A stretch of DNA of 34,621 nucleotides from Planctomycetota bacterium (GCA_021804985.1 JAJZGD010000009.1:1-34621); one strand, 5' to 3'. Shown: positions 9,142 through 17,971, counted from the first letter of the stretch. Made by a program: numbers and translations. The notes: generated from the letters alone by a model not told the origin.

Positions 9142-9927
9142 ATGAAAAAAGCGACCACCAAAATGCCAACCAAAATGCCGGCCAAAACCCCGCGTGCAGT
9201 GGCCCCCCGCGCTTCGGGCCGCCGCAGCAATCAGTTGCGCCCCATCAGCTTTGTCCGCAATTTTACCCGCCATGCCGGCGGCGCCGTCCTGACCAGCTTT
9301 GGCGATACGCGCGTCCTGTGTACCGCCATGATCGAAAAAGGCGTACCCGATTGGCTCAAGGGCAAAGGCACCGGCTGGCTGACGGCCGAATACGCCATGC
9401 TTCCATCGTCTACCCTCGGGCGAAAGCGCCGCGATACCGCCAAGCCCGACGGCCGCAGCGTTGAAATTCAGCGGCTTATCGGGCGCGTGCTGCGAAGCGT
9501 CATTTCACTTGATCGCCTGTCGGAACACACGCTTTTCATTGATTGCGATGTCATTCAGGCCGACGGCGGCACGCGCACGGCCGCCATTACCGGCGCTTAC
9601 GTCGCGCTTTGCGATGCCGCCGCAACCGCCATCGCCAAAGGGCTGATTGCCGCATCACCGGTGACCGGGCAGGTGGCGGCCGTCAGCGTGGGGATTGTCA
9701 ACGGCACCCCCATGCTGGATCTCGATTATTCCGAAGATTCTCGCGCCGATGTCGATATGAACGTGGCGATGCTCGCGGACGGAACCTTTGTGGAAATTCA
9801 GGCCACCGGTGAACATGCAACCTTCTCACCGCCGCAGTTGCAGGCCATGCTGGCCTTGGCTGCAGATGGCATCGCGCAGCTGCACAAGGCACAAACCCAC
9901 GCCCTCCGAGAGCCGCGGCCCGCATAA
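9142..9927 (+). CDS. rph: Ribonuclease PH
   Basis: 261 residues. Phosphorolytic 3'-5' exoribonuclease that trims tRNA 3' ends using inorganic phosphate (EC 2.7.7.56), normally a hexameric ring. Family segments are in order: LRPISFVRNFTRHAGGAVLTSFGDTRVLCTA, GWLTAEYAMLPSST, GRKRRDTAKPDGRSVEIQRLIGR with the phosphate-binding Arg, FIDCDVIQADGGTRTAAITGAYVAL, and LDLDYSEDSRADVDMNV with the acidic catalytic residues. The ATG at 9142 follows GGAG; the frame stays open upstream but there overlaps argF and codes for nothing family-like. The first ~30 residues are an unusual Lys/Ala/Pro/Arg-rich lead (MKKATTKMPTKMPAKTPRA) before the domain, which may bind RNA. It probably shares the argB-argF transcript and ends convergently with the next gene. 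Confidence 0.95.
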   Translation: MKKATTKMPTKMPAKTPRAVAPRASGRRSNQLRPISFVRNFTRHAGGAVLTSFGDTRVLCTAMIEKGVPDWLKGKGTGWLTAEYAMLPSSTLGRKRRDTAKPDGRSVEIQRLIGRVLRSVISLDRLSEHTLFIDCDVIQADGGTRTAAITGAYVALCDAAATAIAKGLIAASPVTGQVAAVSVGIVNGTPMLDLDYSEDSRADVDMNVAMLADGTFVEIQATGEHATFSPPQLQAMLALAADGIAQLHKAQTHALREPRPA

Positions 9928-9952
9928 CACCGCCGCCTGAAAATGGACCCGC

Positions 9953-11197
9953 CTAAACCGGCAGCCACGCATAATCTTCCACGGTGCTGTAACTTGATAA
10001 CACACGGTTGTATATATCTTCATCAGCAAGGGTCAGTTCCACCTGACGCCGATCCATGGTGGCCCGTGCGATGGCCAGCATCTTATTAAAATCCAGTCGG
10101 CTGATCCCCTCATCGGTGACCCACGCATAGCTGGGCGTAAATTTTGGTGGTCGCGCCATCATCACATGGCTGGCAAAACCCACCACCGAACCCGTGCTCA
10201 GCATCGTTCCGATTCCCAGCTTCGCATGATCACCAATCACCGAACCGAAAAACGTCATTCCGGTGGATCGCGGCTTACCATTGATGGGAACCCGCACCTC
10301 GCCCATCGTGTTTTTAAGATTGCTGGTCGTGGTGCCCGCCCCGATATTCACCCATTCTCCCACCACGCTGTTACCGAGAAATCCCTCATGCTGCTTATTG
10401 GCGTACCCGAGGAAAATGCATCCCGACACCTCACCGCCCACGCGGCAGTGGGGGCCTAAGATGGTATCCTCGCGAATATCTGCCCCGGAACGAATGACCG
10501 AATGTTCGCCGATATACACCGGCCCCGTAATCACCGCGTTGGGCCGGATGATCACATGGTTTTCAATCCAGATCGGGCCTTTGGTAGCATCCAAAACCAC
10601 GCCGGGAAATATCTCCACATCGGAGCCGACATAAATGTTTTCGTCTTCCAGGGCATAAACGCCCTTCATCGGCTTGCTTCGCTTGGTGTTGCCGCGCCGC
10701 TTAAAATCTTCCAGCAACAGCCGACGGTGATGCCGAAGCAAATCCCACGGAAAGCGGATCATGGTGGCGTCAATAATGCCCGGATTCATCTGGTGGCTGA
10801 TGTCATCCAGCATCCGTGACCGCACGATCCGCTTAAGGTCGATGGTCTTAAGACGGTTGCCGGAAATATGCATCCAGGCGAAATCATCTCCGGCGATGCC
10901 TGCAGTGTCGGGGGGTGGTTCGACGAATGGCTCCGTCATCAGCCAGCGGGCATTGACAAAAACCGCCCCACGCCCTGCCGTCACCGGTGGATTGATGGGA
11001 ACGCCCAGCTTATCACGGTATTTGGTCGCCAGCGTGTCGCGGATGAGCAGGCCATCCGGCGGGTGGGGCATATTGCGCAGCATCCGGTCGAGCAGCAGTT
11101 CGCCACCGCACCTCAGCAGCGACGCCGGCCGGCTGTAAGTCAGGGGAAATAAATCGTCAACGCGGTGATCTTCCAGAATGTAGATCGGTGTGGCCAT
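9953..11197 (-). CDS. GlmU-like sugar-1-phosphate nucleotidyltransferase / acyltransferase
   Basis: 414 residues. The start IYILEDHRVDDLFPLTYSRPASLL and the body match the alternative bacterial GlmU-like family (TIGR03991 type) found in Bacteroidetes, Planctomycetes and relatives. Members are proposed to make UDP-GlcNAc or a related nucleotide sugar. The N-terminal half is a diverged nucleotidyltransferase lacking the usual G-x-G-T-R-M loop. From about residue 195 come left-handed beta-helix hexapeptide repeats (IYVGSDVEIFPGVVLDA, IIRPNAVITGPVYIGEHSVI, VNIGAGTTTSN), typical of acyltransferases. NIGAGTTTSN is the acetyl-CoA-binding coil of this group. A good GGAAGG lies just upstream of the ATG. 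The gene stands alone on the minus strand; its 3' end is 25 bp from the rph stop. The exact substrate cannot be read from sequence. Confidence 0.85.
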   Translation of the reverse strand: MATPIYILEDHRVDDLFPLTYSRPASLLRCGGELLLDRMLRNMPHPPDGLLIRDTLATKYRDKLGVPINPPVTAGRGAVFVNARWLMTEPFVEPPPDTAGIAGDDFAWMHISGNRLKTIDLKRIVRSRMLDDISHQMNPGIIDATMIRFPWDLLRHHRRLLLEDFKRRGNTKRSKPMKGVYALEDENIYVGSDVEIFPGVVLDATKGPIWIENHVIIRPNAVITGPVYIGEHSVIRSGADIREDTILGPHCRVGGEVSGCIFLGYANKQHEGFLGNSVVGEWVNIGAGTTTSNLKNTMGEVRVPINGKPRSTGMTFFGSVIGDHAKLGIGTMLSTGSVVGFASHVMMARPPKFTPSYAWVTDEGISRLDFNKMLAIARATMDRRQVELTLADEDIYNRVLSSYSTVEDYAWLPV

Positions 11198-11258
11198 GAG
11201 AACCTTCCAGTTGGCTTTCCGCCGACCCGCGCCCGGATTGGCACGGTTGGCATATGCT

Positions 11259-11283
11259 TATCCCAGCCGGAAGTCCTGGGATA
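11259..11283. repeat. Perfect 8-bp inverted repeat upstream of the GlmU-like gene
   Basis: TATCCCAG (11259-11266) and CTGGGATA (11276-11283) with a 9-base loop, 62 bases upstream of the minus-strand start codon at 11197. It could be a leader hairpin or an operator. It does not work as an intrinsic terminator because no T-run follows in either direction. Confidence 0.55.
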
Positions 11284-11286
11284 TAT

Positions 11287-11319
11287 AAAAAACCTCCACC
11301 GTTATGTCGTGAGGCGGTG
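11287..11319 (-). terminator. Weak candidate intrinsic terminator of the cimA-to-moxR run
   Basis: Read on the minus strand: a CACCG/CGGTG stem (11315-11319 with 11297-11301), then GAGG, then six T (complement of the A-run at 11287-11292). The stem is only 5 bp, so it is weak. Its position about 275 bases after the moxR stop would leave a long structured 3' region. Confidence 0.35.
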
Positions 11320-11592
11320 ACGCTCGAACCCTTTTTACAAGGGCGGACCAGCTCAAGTGACGGCTCGGAGCTTCCACAACTGTTCCGATTGCTCGGAACC
11401 AGGCTTGCCCGTTCTCGCCAACTCGGGGTCCTTTTAGGTGCTCATCGGTCCGAAGCATAAAACCGCTCTAGCTCGAACATGGCAGAGGTGCATCCGTTGT
11501 ACTCGCGCCGTCGGCGAATTGCAAACGCTTCACACGTCGAACTGGCAACCCGACCAAACCGCCGCGCCCGATAACCGCCCCCACCAAAGTCA

Positions 11593-12627
11593 TCAACGGG
11601 GCAAATGGCGGACATCAGCGGCCACGATCCCGGCAATTATTTCCGCTGCCGTTATTTGCGCTGCAATCCCCTCGTAATTGAAAACCAGCCGATGGGCCAG
11701 TGTTGGCACCGCGACCGCATCGATATCCGCCTTGGCCACGTACGCGCGGCCACCCGCCAGGGCGACCACGCGCGCACAGGCCAGCATATGCTGCCCGGCG
11801 CGGGGGCTGCATCCATATTGGACGTATTGGCGCACTTTATCGGCCGCCCATTTTGATTGCGGCTGCGTACTTTCCAGATAGCGCGCCGCCACGGCCAGCA
11901 TCTCCGGTGCGATGGCAATATGCCCCGCGAGCTCCTGCATCTCCTGCAATTGGGCCGCAGTACAAACGGGTGCAACTTCAGTGCGTTCCGCATGGCCGCC
12001 AATCACCCGCATCAATTCATTGCCGCTTAAATGCCCAACCTCCAGTTTCATTGTGAAGCGGTCAAGCTGCGCCTCCGGCAGCGGATAAGTACCCTCCATC
12101 TCAATCGGGTTCTGCGTTGCCAGAACAAAAAATGGTGATGGCAATTCATGCTGCGTTCGGCTTACGGTCACGGTTCGTTCATTCATGGCTTCGAGCAGGG
12201 CGGATTGCGTTTTCGGAGTGGCCCGATTTATTTCATCGGCCAGAATAAGATTGCCGAAAACCGGCCCCGGCTGAAATTGCATACTCCGATTGCCGCTCTC
12301 GTCGGTCAAAAGAATGTGGCTGCCAATAATGTCGGCCGGCATTAAATCGGGGGTAAATGATATGCGCGACACCCGCAAACCCAGCAGACGTGCGAGCGTT
12401 TTAACCAGCAGCGTTTTTCCCAGCCCCGGCACCCCCTCAAGCAGCACGTGGCCGCGGGCGAGCAGACAAACCACCGTCATTTCCACCGCTTGCCGATGGC
12501 CCACAATCACCTGCGCTACGCCGTCGCATAGGCGCCCATAGTTTGTCGCGAAAGCCGCACTTTGCTGCTCCAGTGCGGCGTCATCAGCGGCGCTCGGTAT
12601 TTGCGGCCCGGTATCGGAGTTGGTCAT
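11593..12627 (-). CDS. MoxR-family AAA+ ATPase
   Basis: 344 residues, start ATG at 12627 overlapping the stop of the upstream SpoIIM-like gene as ATGA, so translation is probably coupled; an in-frame extension upstream lies inside that gene and is low-complexity. AAA_3 ATPase: Walker A GVPGLGKT (65-72), Walker B LILADE (127-132) followed by INRA, sensor-1 ATQNP (N173) and the Arg-containing YPLPEAQLDRF segment. The C-terminal lid (YVQYGCSPRAGQHMLACARVVAL) is typical of MoxR. MoxR proteins act as chaperone-like remodellers, usually with VWA-domain DUF58 partners encoded next door. No DUF58, transglutaminase or DUF4129 gene follows here; the gene ends at a 395-bp structured gap. Cytosolic. Confidence 0.94.
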   Translation of the reverse strand: MTNSDTGPQIPSAADDAALEQQSAAFATNYGRLCDGVAQVIVGHRQAVEMTVVCLLARGHVLLEGVPGLGKTLLVKTLARLLGLRVSRISFTPDLMPADIIGSHILLTDESGNRSMQFQPGPVFGNLILADEINRATPKTQSALLEAMNERTVTVSRTQHELPSPFFVLATQNPIEMEGTYPLPEAQLDRFTMKLEVGHLSGNELMRVIGGHAERTEVAPVCTAAQLQEMQELAGHIAIAPEMLAVAARYLESTQPQSKWAADKVRQYVQYGCSPRAGQHMLACARVVALAGGRAYVAKADIDAVAVPTLAHRLVFNYEGIAAQITAAEIIAGIVAADVRHLPR

Positions 12628-13805
12628 GGCGTGGCCTTTCTCATCGTGGGGGCAGGCAGCGGTGCGGCCGCCGGAGTGGGCCGCGGTGTCGCAAGCGGCG
12701 GGGCCGGCGCAGCCAGCGGTGTCGCGCGCTGCGGGGTCTGCCGCAGTGCAGCGGGCGCCGCTGCCGATTCCATTTCCATCGCCTCTAATGGGGATGTCGA
12801 TACCGGCGCCGCATCCACCGGAATAAAAAACAGGTAAAGAGTAAGCGTTAGAAACAGCAGGATCGCCACCATGATCTTCAGCCAATACGGAATAATCGCG
12901 CTGGTTAGCTGACTGAATCCACCTTCAAAAATACCGGCCACAACAAACATGTGGGCCGACCCGAGCAGCAGATTGATCATATCGCGTCGCTGAGCGCGGA
13001 TCGCACCCATCACCGAACCCCAGCGGCCACCCCGCGTCCACTGCGCCCGGGAAATGATCAGCCCCGCCGCACTCGCCACGCATATCGCGGGCAATTCAAA
13101 CGACCCGTGCGGGCCAACCCATGCAAATAAATAGGTTCCCACGCCATCGGCAATGTAGCGCTGGGCGAGGGAGCCAAGGATCAGGCCGTTAAAAAACAGC
13201 ATCGCCACGGTAAAAACGCCATAGAGTGCCGCGAGCGCAAAGCACCCCACCCCCACGAGAATGTTGTGGGTAAACAGGTAAACCGTAAAAAGCAGATTCT
13301 CTCCGGGTCTGTATGAAAAGCCGGGCAGCGATTGCGCCTGATAGCGTTTCTCAACCCGCTGGGCCGGTTTCTGCCGCCAGAATTCACCCGGCACGATCGA
13401 CACCGCCACCGATGGGCGAACGCTCGTCGCGATATAGCCAAAAAGGGTGCCGGAAAACATGACGGCGGCGGCAAAAAATAGCACGGCCCACTGCCGCCGG
13501 GCCGAGGCCGGAAAATCATGGCGCAAGAGCCGCCACCACCCCTTCCAAATGGAATTTTTTGGCTGCGGAGCCAGGCCCTGATACGCCCGAGCCACCAGAC
13601 GTTCGAGATAATCTCTCACACCGGCGCTTCCCCCGGCCGTTTGCATCAGGTTTAGATCGCTGGAGACCAATCGGTAAAGAGCAAATAATTCTTCCGATTC
13701 ATTGCGATTCAAGGGTGGCTGAAGTCCCCCTTCCAGCCGATCAAGCAGGGCCGTAAGCCGCCCCCAGCGGGTTCGGCGCGATGATATAAAATCATTGAGA
13801 TTCAT
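12624..13805 (-). CDS. SpoIIM/DUF95-like multi-pass membrane protein
   Basis: 393 residues from the ATG at 13805, with GGAG about 9 bases upstream. A soluble helical N-terminus (MNLNDFISSRRTRWGRLTAL, ~100 residues) is followed by hydrophobic spans near residues 125-145 (WAVLFFAAAVMFSGTLFGYI), a periplasmic loop, and further spans including LFTHNILVGVGCFALAALYGV, the Gly-rich FNGLILGSLAQRY and LKIMVAILLFLTLTLYLFFIP. T/F-H-N-I-x-V-G and the following Gly-rich helix are typical of the stage II sporulation protein M superfamily. In non-sporulators these proteins sit beside MoxR/DUF58 genes and are of unknown role. The last ~60 residues are an Ala/Pro/Thr tail, probably disordered. Placed between the M29 peptidase (31-bp gap) and moxR (4-bp overlap). 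Confidence 0.88.
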   Translation of the reverse strand: MNLNDFISSRRTRWGRLTALLDRLEGGLQPPLNRNESEELFALYRLVSSDLNLMQTAGGSAGVRDYLERLVARAYQGLAPQPKNSIWKGWWRLLRHDFPASARRQWAVLFFAAAVMFSGTLFGYIATSVRPSVAVSIVPGEFWRQKPAQRVEKRYQAQSLPGFSYRPGENLLFTVYLFTHNILVGVGCFALAALYGVFTVAMLFFNGLILGSLAQRYIADGVGTYLFAWVGPHGSFELPAICVASAAGLIISRAQWTRGGRWGSVMGAIRAQRRDMINLLLGSAHMFVVAGIFEGGFSQLTSAIIPYWLKIMVAILLFLTLTLYLFFIPVDAAPVSTSPLEAMEMESAAAPAALRQTPQRATPLAAPAPPLATPRPTPAAAPLPAPTMRKATP

Positions 13806-13836
13806 GTCCGGTGCTCCGCAGAGACCGACCCGCCGC

Positions 13837-14964
13837 CTATTGGGCGCACGGCCAACCCGACTCAACAAACCGGCCCGCCTCAAGAATGGTGCGGCCGTCC
13901 ACCTCGAGCCGGCAACCCGGCTCGCGCAAATCGCAGACCATATCCCAATGCAGTCCGCTTTGGTTCTTGCCGCCTGTTTCCGGATACGCCGCCCCAAGTG
14001 CCGCGTGACAGGTTCCGCCGATCTTTTCATCGAACAGGGTGTTGCAGGTGTATTTCTTGATGGAATAATTCGTGCCGATGGCGAATTCGCCCAAAATTCG
14101 GGCACCGGGATCTTGATCCAGCATGGCAGTCAGAAAGTCCAACCCCTTGGCCGCCTGCAGATCGACCACACGCCCATTTTTAAATGTCAGTTTGATCTCA
14201 TCGCATTGCCGCCCATGGTGCACCGCCGGAAAGCTGTATCGGATGTGGCCGTTGACCGCATCTTCCACAGGGCCGGTGAAAACTTCGCCATCCGGAAAGT
14301 TTTCATGACCGCAGCAGTTAATCCACTTGCGCCCCTGCACGCCCACACGCAGATCGGTGTCTTTGCCGATGACGCGCACTTCCGAAGCCTTGTCAAGATA
14401 ATCGGTGAGGCGCTGTTGCCGCTCGGCCATCGCCTGCCACGCCGCCACCGGGTCCGGCAGATGCAGCAATCCGCCGCGGAAAACAAAATCCGTGTATTCA
14501 TGCAGCGACATCTCGGCATCCTGCGCCGCCGACTGCGTCGGATATTGCGTGCCGACCCACCGCAACTCACCCTTGGCCGCCCGCTCCAGAAAACGTGTGC
14601 TGATCGGCCGGCGTGCCTGCGCCGCCGCCGACTGCTTCCGCGGATCGACACCGGACATGCTTTTGGTGTTGCTTTCGCCCCATAGCCCGATGGACACATC
14701 GATGGTGTCAACAATATACCGGCTGATGGGGGAGAGGTAAGCCAACTGTTCCGGTGTGGCGACGCGGTAAAAGGCCTCGCTCATCGCATCGCTCGCGGCC
14801 GTTACAAAGGGATGGCCGCCCGCGATCAGCACCCGCTCATAAATGGCCTCGATCAGGGGCAGGCCCACCACATCTCCCTGTATACGCACCAGATCACCCT
14901 TTTTCACCCGGGCCGAATACCCCACCAGAATTTCAGCCAATCGATCCAGCCGTTGATCATGCAT
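13837..14964 (-). CDS. M29 family metallo-aminopeptidase
   Basis: 375 residues. Thermophilic-type aminopeptidases (AmpS/AmpT/PepS) are cytosolic dimers that remove N-terminal residues using two metal ions. Recognised features: start DQRLDRLAEILVGYSARVKKGDLVRI; SNTKSMSGVDP; the metal-ligand region NFPDGEVFTGPVED; GARILGEFAIGTN with a second Glu; GGTCHAALG with a His ligand; and SGLHWDMVCDL with His and Asp ligands. The length is close to the family norm (~370-410). AAGGAAA precedes the ATG. It starts 32 bp after the valS stop and is followed after 31 bp by the SpoIIM-like gene, in line with one operon. A housekeeping role in peptide recycling is likely. Confidence 0.92.
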   Translation of the reverse strand: MHDQRLDRLAEILVGYSARVKKGDLVRIQGDVVGLPLIEAIYERVLIAGGHPFVTAASDAMSEAFYRVATPEQLAYLSPISRYIVDTIDVSIGLWGESNTKSMSGVDPRKQSAAAQARRPISTRFLERAAKGELRWVGTQYPTQSAAQDAEMSLHEYTDFVFRGGLLHLPDPVAAWQAMAERQQRLTDYLDKASEVRVIGKDTDLRVGVQGRKWINCCGHENFPDGEVFTGPVEDAVNGHIRYSFPAVHHGRQCDEIKLTFKNGRVVDLQAAKGLDFLTAMLDQDPGARILGEFAIGTNYSIKKYTCNTLFDEKIGGTCHAALGAAYPETGGKNQSGLHWDMVCDLREPGCRLEVDGRTILEAGRFVESGWPCAQ

Positions 14965-14996
14965 GTTTTACTTTCCTTAAAAAATGCCTTTAATAT

Positions 14997-17912
14997 TTAC
15001 TGCCGACCGCCTTCTCCCGCCGCCGCACTAACTTCCAGATCGCGCAGGCTCGTGTCGATGCGGTTCATTTCAGATTCATAAACCGCCAGCTGATCGCGTA
15101 TGCCCTGCACCACTTTTTCCGGGGCTTTGGCCACGAAAGCGCCGTTGGCCAACTTGCCCTGCCCGCCCGACATCAGCTTTTCGAGTTCCACGCGCCGAGC
15201 CCGCAATTTTTTTACTTCCATCTCTCGATTAACCACACCGGCCACAAAAACCGTCGTGCCCGCTACCACCGCGATGGCGGCATCTTTAGGGGCTGCGATT
15301 TCCCCACCGACGGCTTTAATCTCGCACCCCGCAAGGCTTTCAATCACCGCTTTGCCCCCGGCCGGTATCGCCAGCGCCTGCGGCGAATCAACTTGCAGGT
15401 GTACCTCCAGCTTCGCTCTGCCGTCGATGTTGTACTCATTGCGTATATCGCGGATGGCCCGCGTTATCCGCTGCACCTGGGCAAACGCTTCGGTGATGTC
15501 CGCATCGCTGTGGGTGCCCGCAACCGGAAATTCGGCCACGACCAAAAGCCCCGCGCTGCCGGGAACTTTTTCCCATATCGCCTCGGTGATGAACGGCATC
15601 AGCGGGTGCAGCAGCGCCAAACTCGTCCGTAGCACATGCGCCAGCACTGCCCGCACCACCGGGTCGCCATCGCGAATGCGGCCCTTGGCAATTTCCAGGT
15701 ACCAATCGCAAACGTCGCCCCAGAAAAATTGATACAGCCCATTGGCCAACTCTGCAAAGCGAAATTCATCCATTTGCCTGCGGGCCTGCGTGATGGCCTG
15801 ATCCGTGGCGGAAATCATCCACCGGTCTACCAACTCCCCCGAGCCCGCAATCTGCTCCATGTTTATATGTTGATAGTTCGTAACATCCCCCAGATTGCTG
15901 AGGATAAACCGCGCGGCATTCCATAGTTTATTGGCAAAGTTGCGCCCGATATCAAATCGGGGGCTGGTGTTTCTTCCTGTCCCGGCATCTTTCACCACGG
16001 GCAGACGGATATCCTGCGTTTCCGTCGCCATCGATGCCAACGTGAAACGCAATGCGTCGGCGCCATGACTTTCAACAATATCCACCGGATCCACACCATT
16101 GCCCAAAGATTTTTTCATCGGGCGTCCATTCCCATCCTGAATCACCGCATGGATGTAGACTTTTTTAAACGGCACCTCGCCATGGCAAAACAGCCCGAAC
16201 ATCACCATCCGCGCCACCCAAAGGGTCAAAATTTCTCGCGCCGTGGACAGTACACTGGTCGGGTAATAATATCCCAGCAGTTGATCTTCCGCGGCCGGAC
16301 TCGTTCCCGTTTGCGGCCAGCCCATGGTGGATAACGGCCAAAGTGCTGACGAAAACCATGTGTCCAGAACATCTGGATCGCGATGTATTTCTATCGCTAG
16401 TCGCTCGGCCATATTCTCGAGCAGCCGATCGGCTGATTCGGATTTGGCGCATATCAGCAGCGATCCATCCGGTTGCGGGCGGCTCGAAAACAACTGCTCG
16501 CCACCATCATGCGCCGCAAGCACACTGCGCAGTTCGCCGCTGGCCGCCGCGGGCGCCGTCCATACCGGAATCCGATGGCCCCACCATAGCTGCCGGCTGA
16601 TGCACCAGTCACGCTTCTGCGCCAGCCAGTCGGTGTAGCCGCGGGCGTAGCGATCGGGAAATATTTTGACGGCCCGTTCGCCGTCGCCATCCGGTGCCAC
16701 CGCATCGATAGCCGCTTGTGCCATGCCGCTGCATCGGCGGCCATCTCCCAAAACCACGCCCCCCTCCACATCCCCCATTTTTAGAAACCATTGCTCGCTT
16801 AAATACGGTTCAATCGGTGTTTTGCTGCGATCGCTGTGCCCCACCTCATGTTCATGCACGCGCACTTCAGCAATCAGGCCGTGCGATTCCAGATCCGCAA
16901 GCACCGCTTTACGCGCATCGCTCGCAAATCGCAGACCGCGATAATCATGTTGGCGGCCGGCAAATTCCCCCACGCCGTTCTCATTCACGCGGCCATCGGC
17001 GGTGAGCAGATTGATCTGTGGTAAATGATGCCGCAGACCGGTGGCGTAATCATTGGGGTCGTGTGCGGGCGTTACCTTCACCACACCGGTGCCAAACGCC
17101 GGATCCACCAGCAGTCCGTCGCCAATAATGGCGATTTGTCGGCCCACCAGCGGCACCGTCACATAGCGCCCGATCAGATCGCGATAGCGCGCATCTTCCG
17201 GGTGCACGGCGATGGCTGTATCGCCGAGCATCGTTTCCGGCCGCGTGGTGGCCACCACTAAAAATTCCGGTTCGCCGGCCTGCCGATCGACCAGCGGATA
17301 GCGAATGGAAGTCATTTGGCCGCGCAGGGGTTCAAAGTAAATTTCATCATCCGCCACAGCGGTTTTCAGATGCGTATCCCAATTAACCAGGCGCAGGCCG
17401 CGGAAGATCAATCCGGCGGAAAAAAGGCGGAAAAAGGCCTCGCGCACGGCCGCGGCGCACTGTTCGTCAAGGGTAAAGCGTGTGCGCGTCCAATCGCATG
17501 ACGCACCCACCGCCTGGAGCTGCTGCAAAATGCGGTCGCCGAACTTCTCTTTCCATTGCCATATCCGCCGAACCAATTCATCGCGCCCCAGATCATGACG
17601 CGACTTTTTTTCCTGCTCGAAAATGGTCTTTTCAACCACGGCCTGCGTGGCGATGCCCGCGTGATCGAGGCCCGCCATCCACAGCGTATCATCGCCGTTC
17701 ATGCGATGGTAGCGAATCAGAATATCTTGAATGGTCGCATTGATCGCGTGCCCCAGATGCAGAGCGCCGGTAACATTGGGCGGCGGAATTACAACGCTGA
17801 ATCGCTTTTCCGGCGGCTTTTGCCCCGCCACGCCGCGAAACGACCCCGTCTCCTGCATCCATCGTTTCCAGATTTGAAATTCCGTTTTCCCCGGCTCATA
17901 TTGCGAGCCCAT
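14997..17912 (-). CDS. valS: Valine-tRNA ligase
   Basis: Class I synthetase (EC 6.1.1.9) that charges tRNA-Val. ATP motif HLGH within PPPNVTGALHLGHAI (residues 52-55 from the chosen start); editing (CP1) domain with TTRPETMLGDTAIAVHPED, used to remove mischarged Thr; C-terminal anticodon-binding helices; and a final coiled-coil arm (VNREMEVKKLRARRVELEKLM) typical of ValRS. The KMSKS loop reads PMKKSLGN (codons 16107-16118 for MKKS), so the first Lys is Pro and the first Ser is Lys; the last Lys-Ser is kept. Start choice: ATG 17912 (971 aa). GTG 17924, preceded by GAGG, or TTG 17936 would add 4 or 8 residues. Lies 59 bp after cimA on the same strand. No T-box leader was seen. Confidence 0.96.
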   Translation of the reverse strand: MGSQYEPGKTEFQIWKRWMQETGSFRGVAGQKPPEKRFSVVIPPPNVTGALHLGHAINATIQDILIRYHRMNGDDTLWMAGLDHAGIATQAVVEKTIFEQEKKSRHDLGRDELVRRIWQWKEKFGDRILQQLQAVGASCDWTRTRFTLDEQCAAAVREAFFRLFSAGLIFRGLRLVNWDTHLKTAVADDEIYFEPLRGQMTSIRYPLVDRQAGEPEFLVVATTRPETMLGDTAIAVHPEDARYRDLIGRYVTVPLVGRQIAIIGDGLLVDPAFGTGVVKVTPAHDPNDYATGLRHHLPQINLLTADGRVNENGVGEFAGRQHDYRGLRFASDARKAVLADLESHGLIAEVRVHEHEVGHSDRSKTPIEPYLSEQWFLKMGDVEGGVVLGDGRRCSGMAQAAIDAVAPDGDGERAVKIFPDRYARGYTDWLAQKRDWCISRQLWWGHRIPVWTAPAAASGELRSVLAAHDGGEQLFSSRPQPDGSLLICAKSESADRLLENMAERLAIEIHRDPDVLDTWFSSALWPLSTMGWPQTGTSPAAEDQLLGYYYPTSVLSTAREILTLWVARMVMFGLFCHGEVPFKKVYIHAVIQDGNGRPMKKSLGNGVDPVDIVESHGADALRFTLASMATETQDIRLPVVKDAGTGRNTSPRFDIGRNFANKLWNAARFILSNLGDVTNYQHINMEQIAGSGELVDRWMISATDQAITQARRQMDEFRFAELANGLYQFFWGDVCDWYLEIAKGRIRDGDPVVRAVLAHVLRTSLALLHPLMPFITEAIWEKVPGSAGLLVVAEFPVAGTHSDADITEAFAQVQRITRAIRDIRNEYNIDGRAKLEVHLQVDSPQALAIPAGGKAVIESLAGCEIKAVGGEIAAPKDAAIAVVAGTTVFVAGVVNREMEVKKLRARRVELEKLMSGGQGKLANGAFVAKAPEKVVQGIRDQLAVYESEMNRIDTSLRDLEVSAAAGEGGRQ

Positions 17913-17971
17913 TATTTCACTCACGGGTTTCCTCAATATTAAAAATTCAATGCGGGCTGCCGAAGCCGGCC

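Larger units (their letters stand above)
11198..11592. other. 395-bp hairpin-rich gap; possible structured RNA on the minus strand
   Basis: The gap between the moxR stop and the GlmU-like start is crowded with perfect hairpins: 11259-11283; CCCTT/AAGGG at 11329-11343; and GTTCCGA/TCGGAAC at 11382-11399 with a TTGC loop. A minus-strand CACCG/CGGTG stem followed by a T-run lies at 11287-11319. A transcript running on from moxR, or starting within the gap, would fold strongly and could end at that T-run. A 66-residue minus-strand frame (11458-11258) spans the same hairpins but has a poor ribosome-binding site. No match to tRNA, tmRNA, 6S, SRP RNA or hammerhead consensus could be made by eye. It may be a long 3' UTR, an sRNA or a repeated element. 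Confidence 0.4.

Noticed and set aside
11315-11335. tRNA T-arm (GGTTCGA on the minus strand)
   Set aside because: The flanking bases do not pair into a 5-bp T-stem, and no acceptor or anticodon arm can be drawn.
11258-11458. 66-residue minus-strand open frame as a small protein gene
   Set aside because: Poor ribosome-binding site, no recognisable content, and it spans several perfect hairpins that suggest RNA structure instead. Kept only as an alternative to the structured-RNA idea.
13795-14685. 296-residue frame antisense to the M29 aminopeptidase
   Set aside because: No family features; the minus strand encodes an intact M29 enzyme with its metal ligands.
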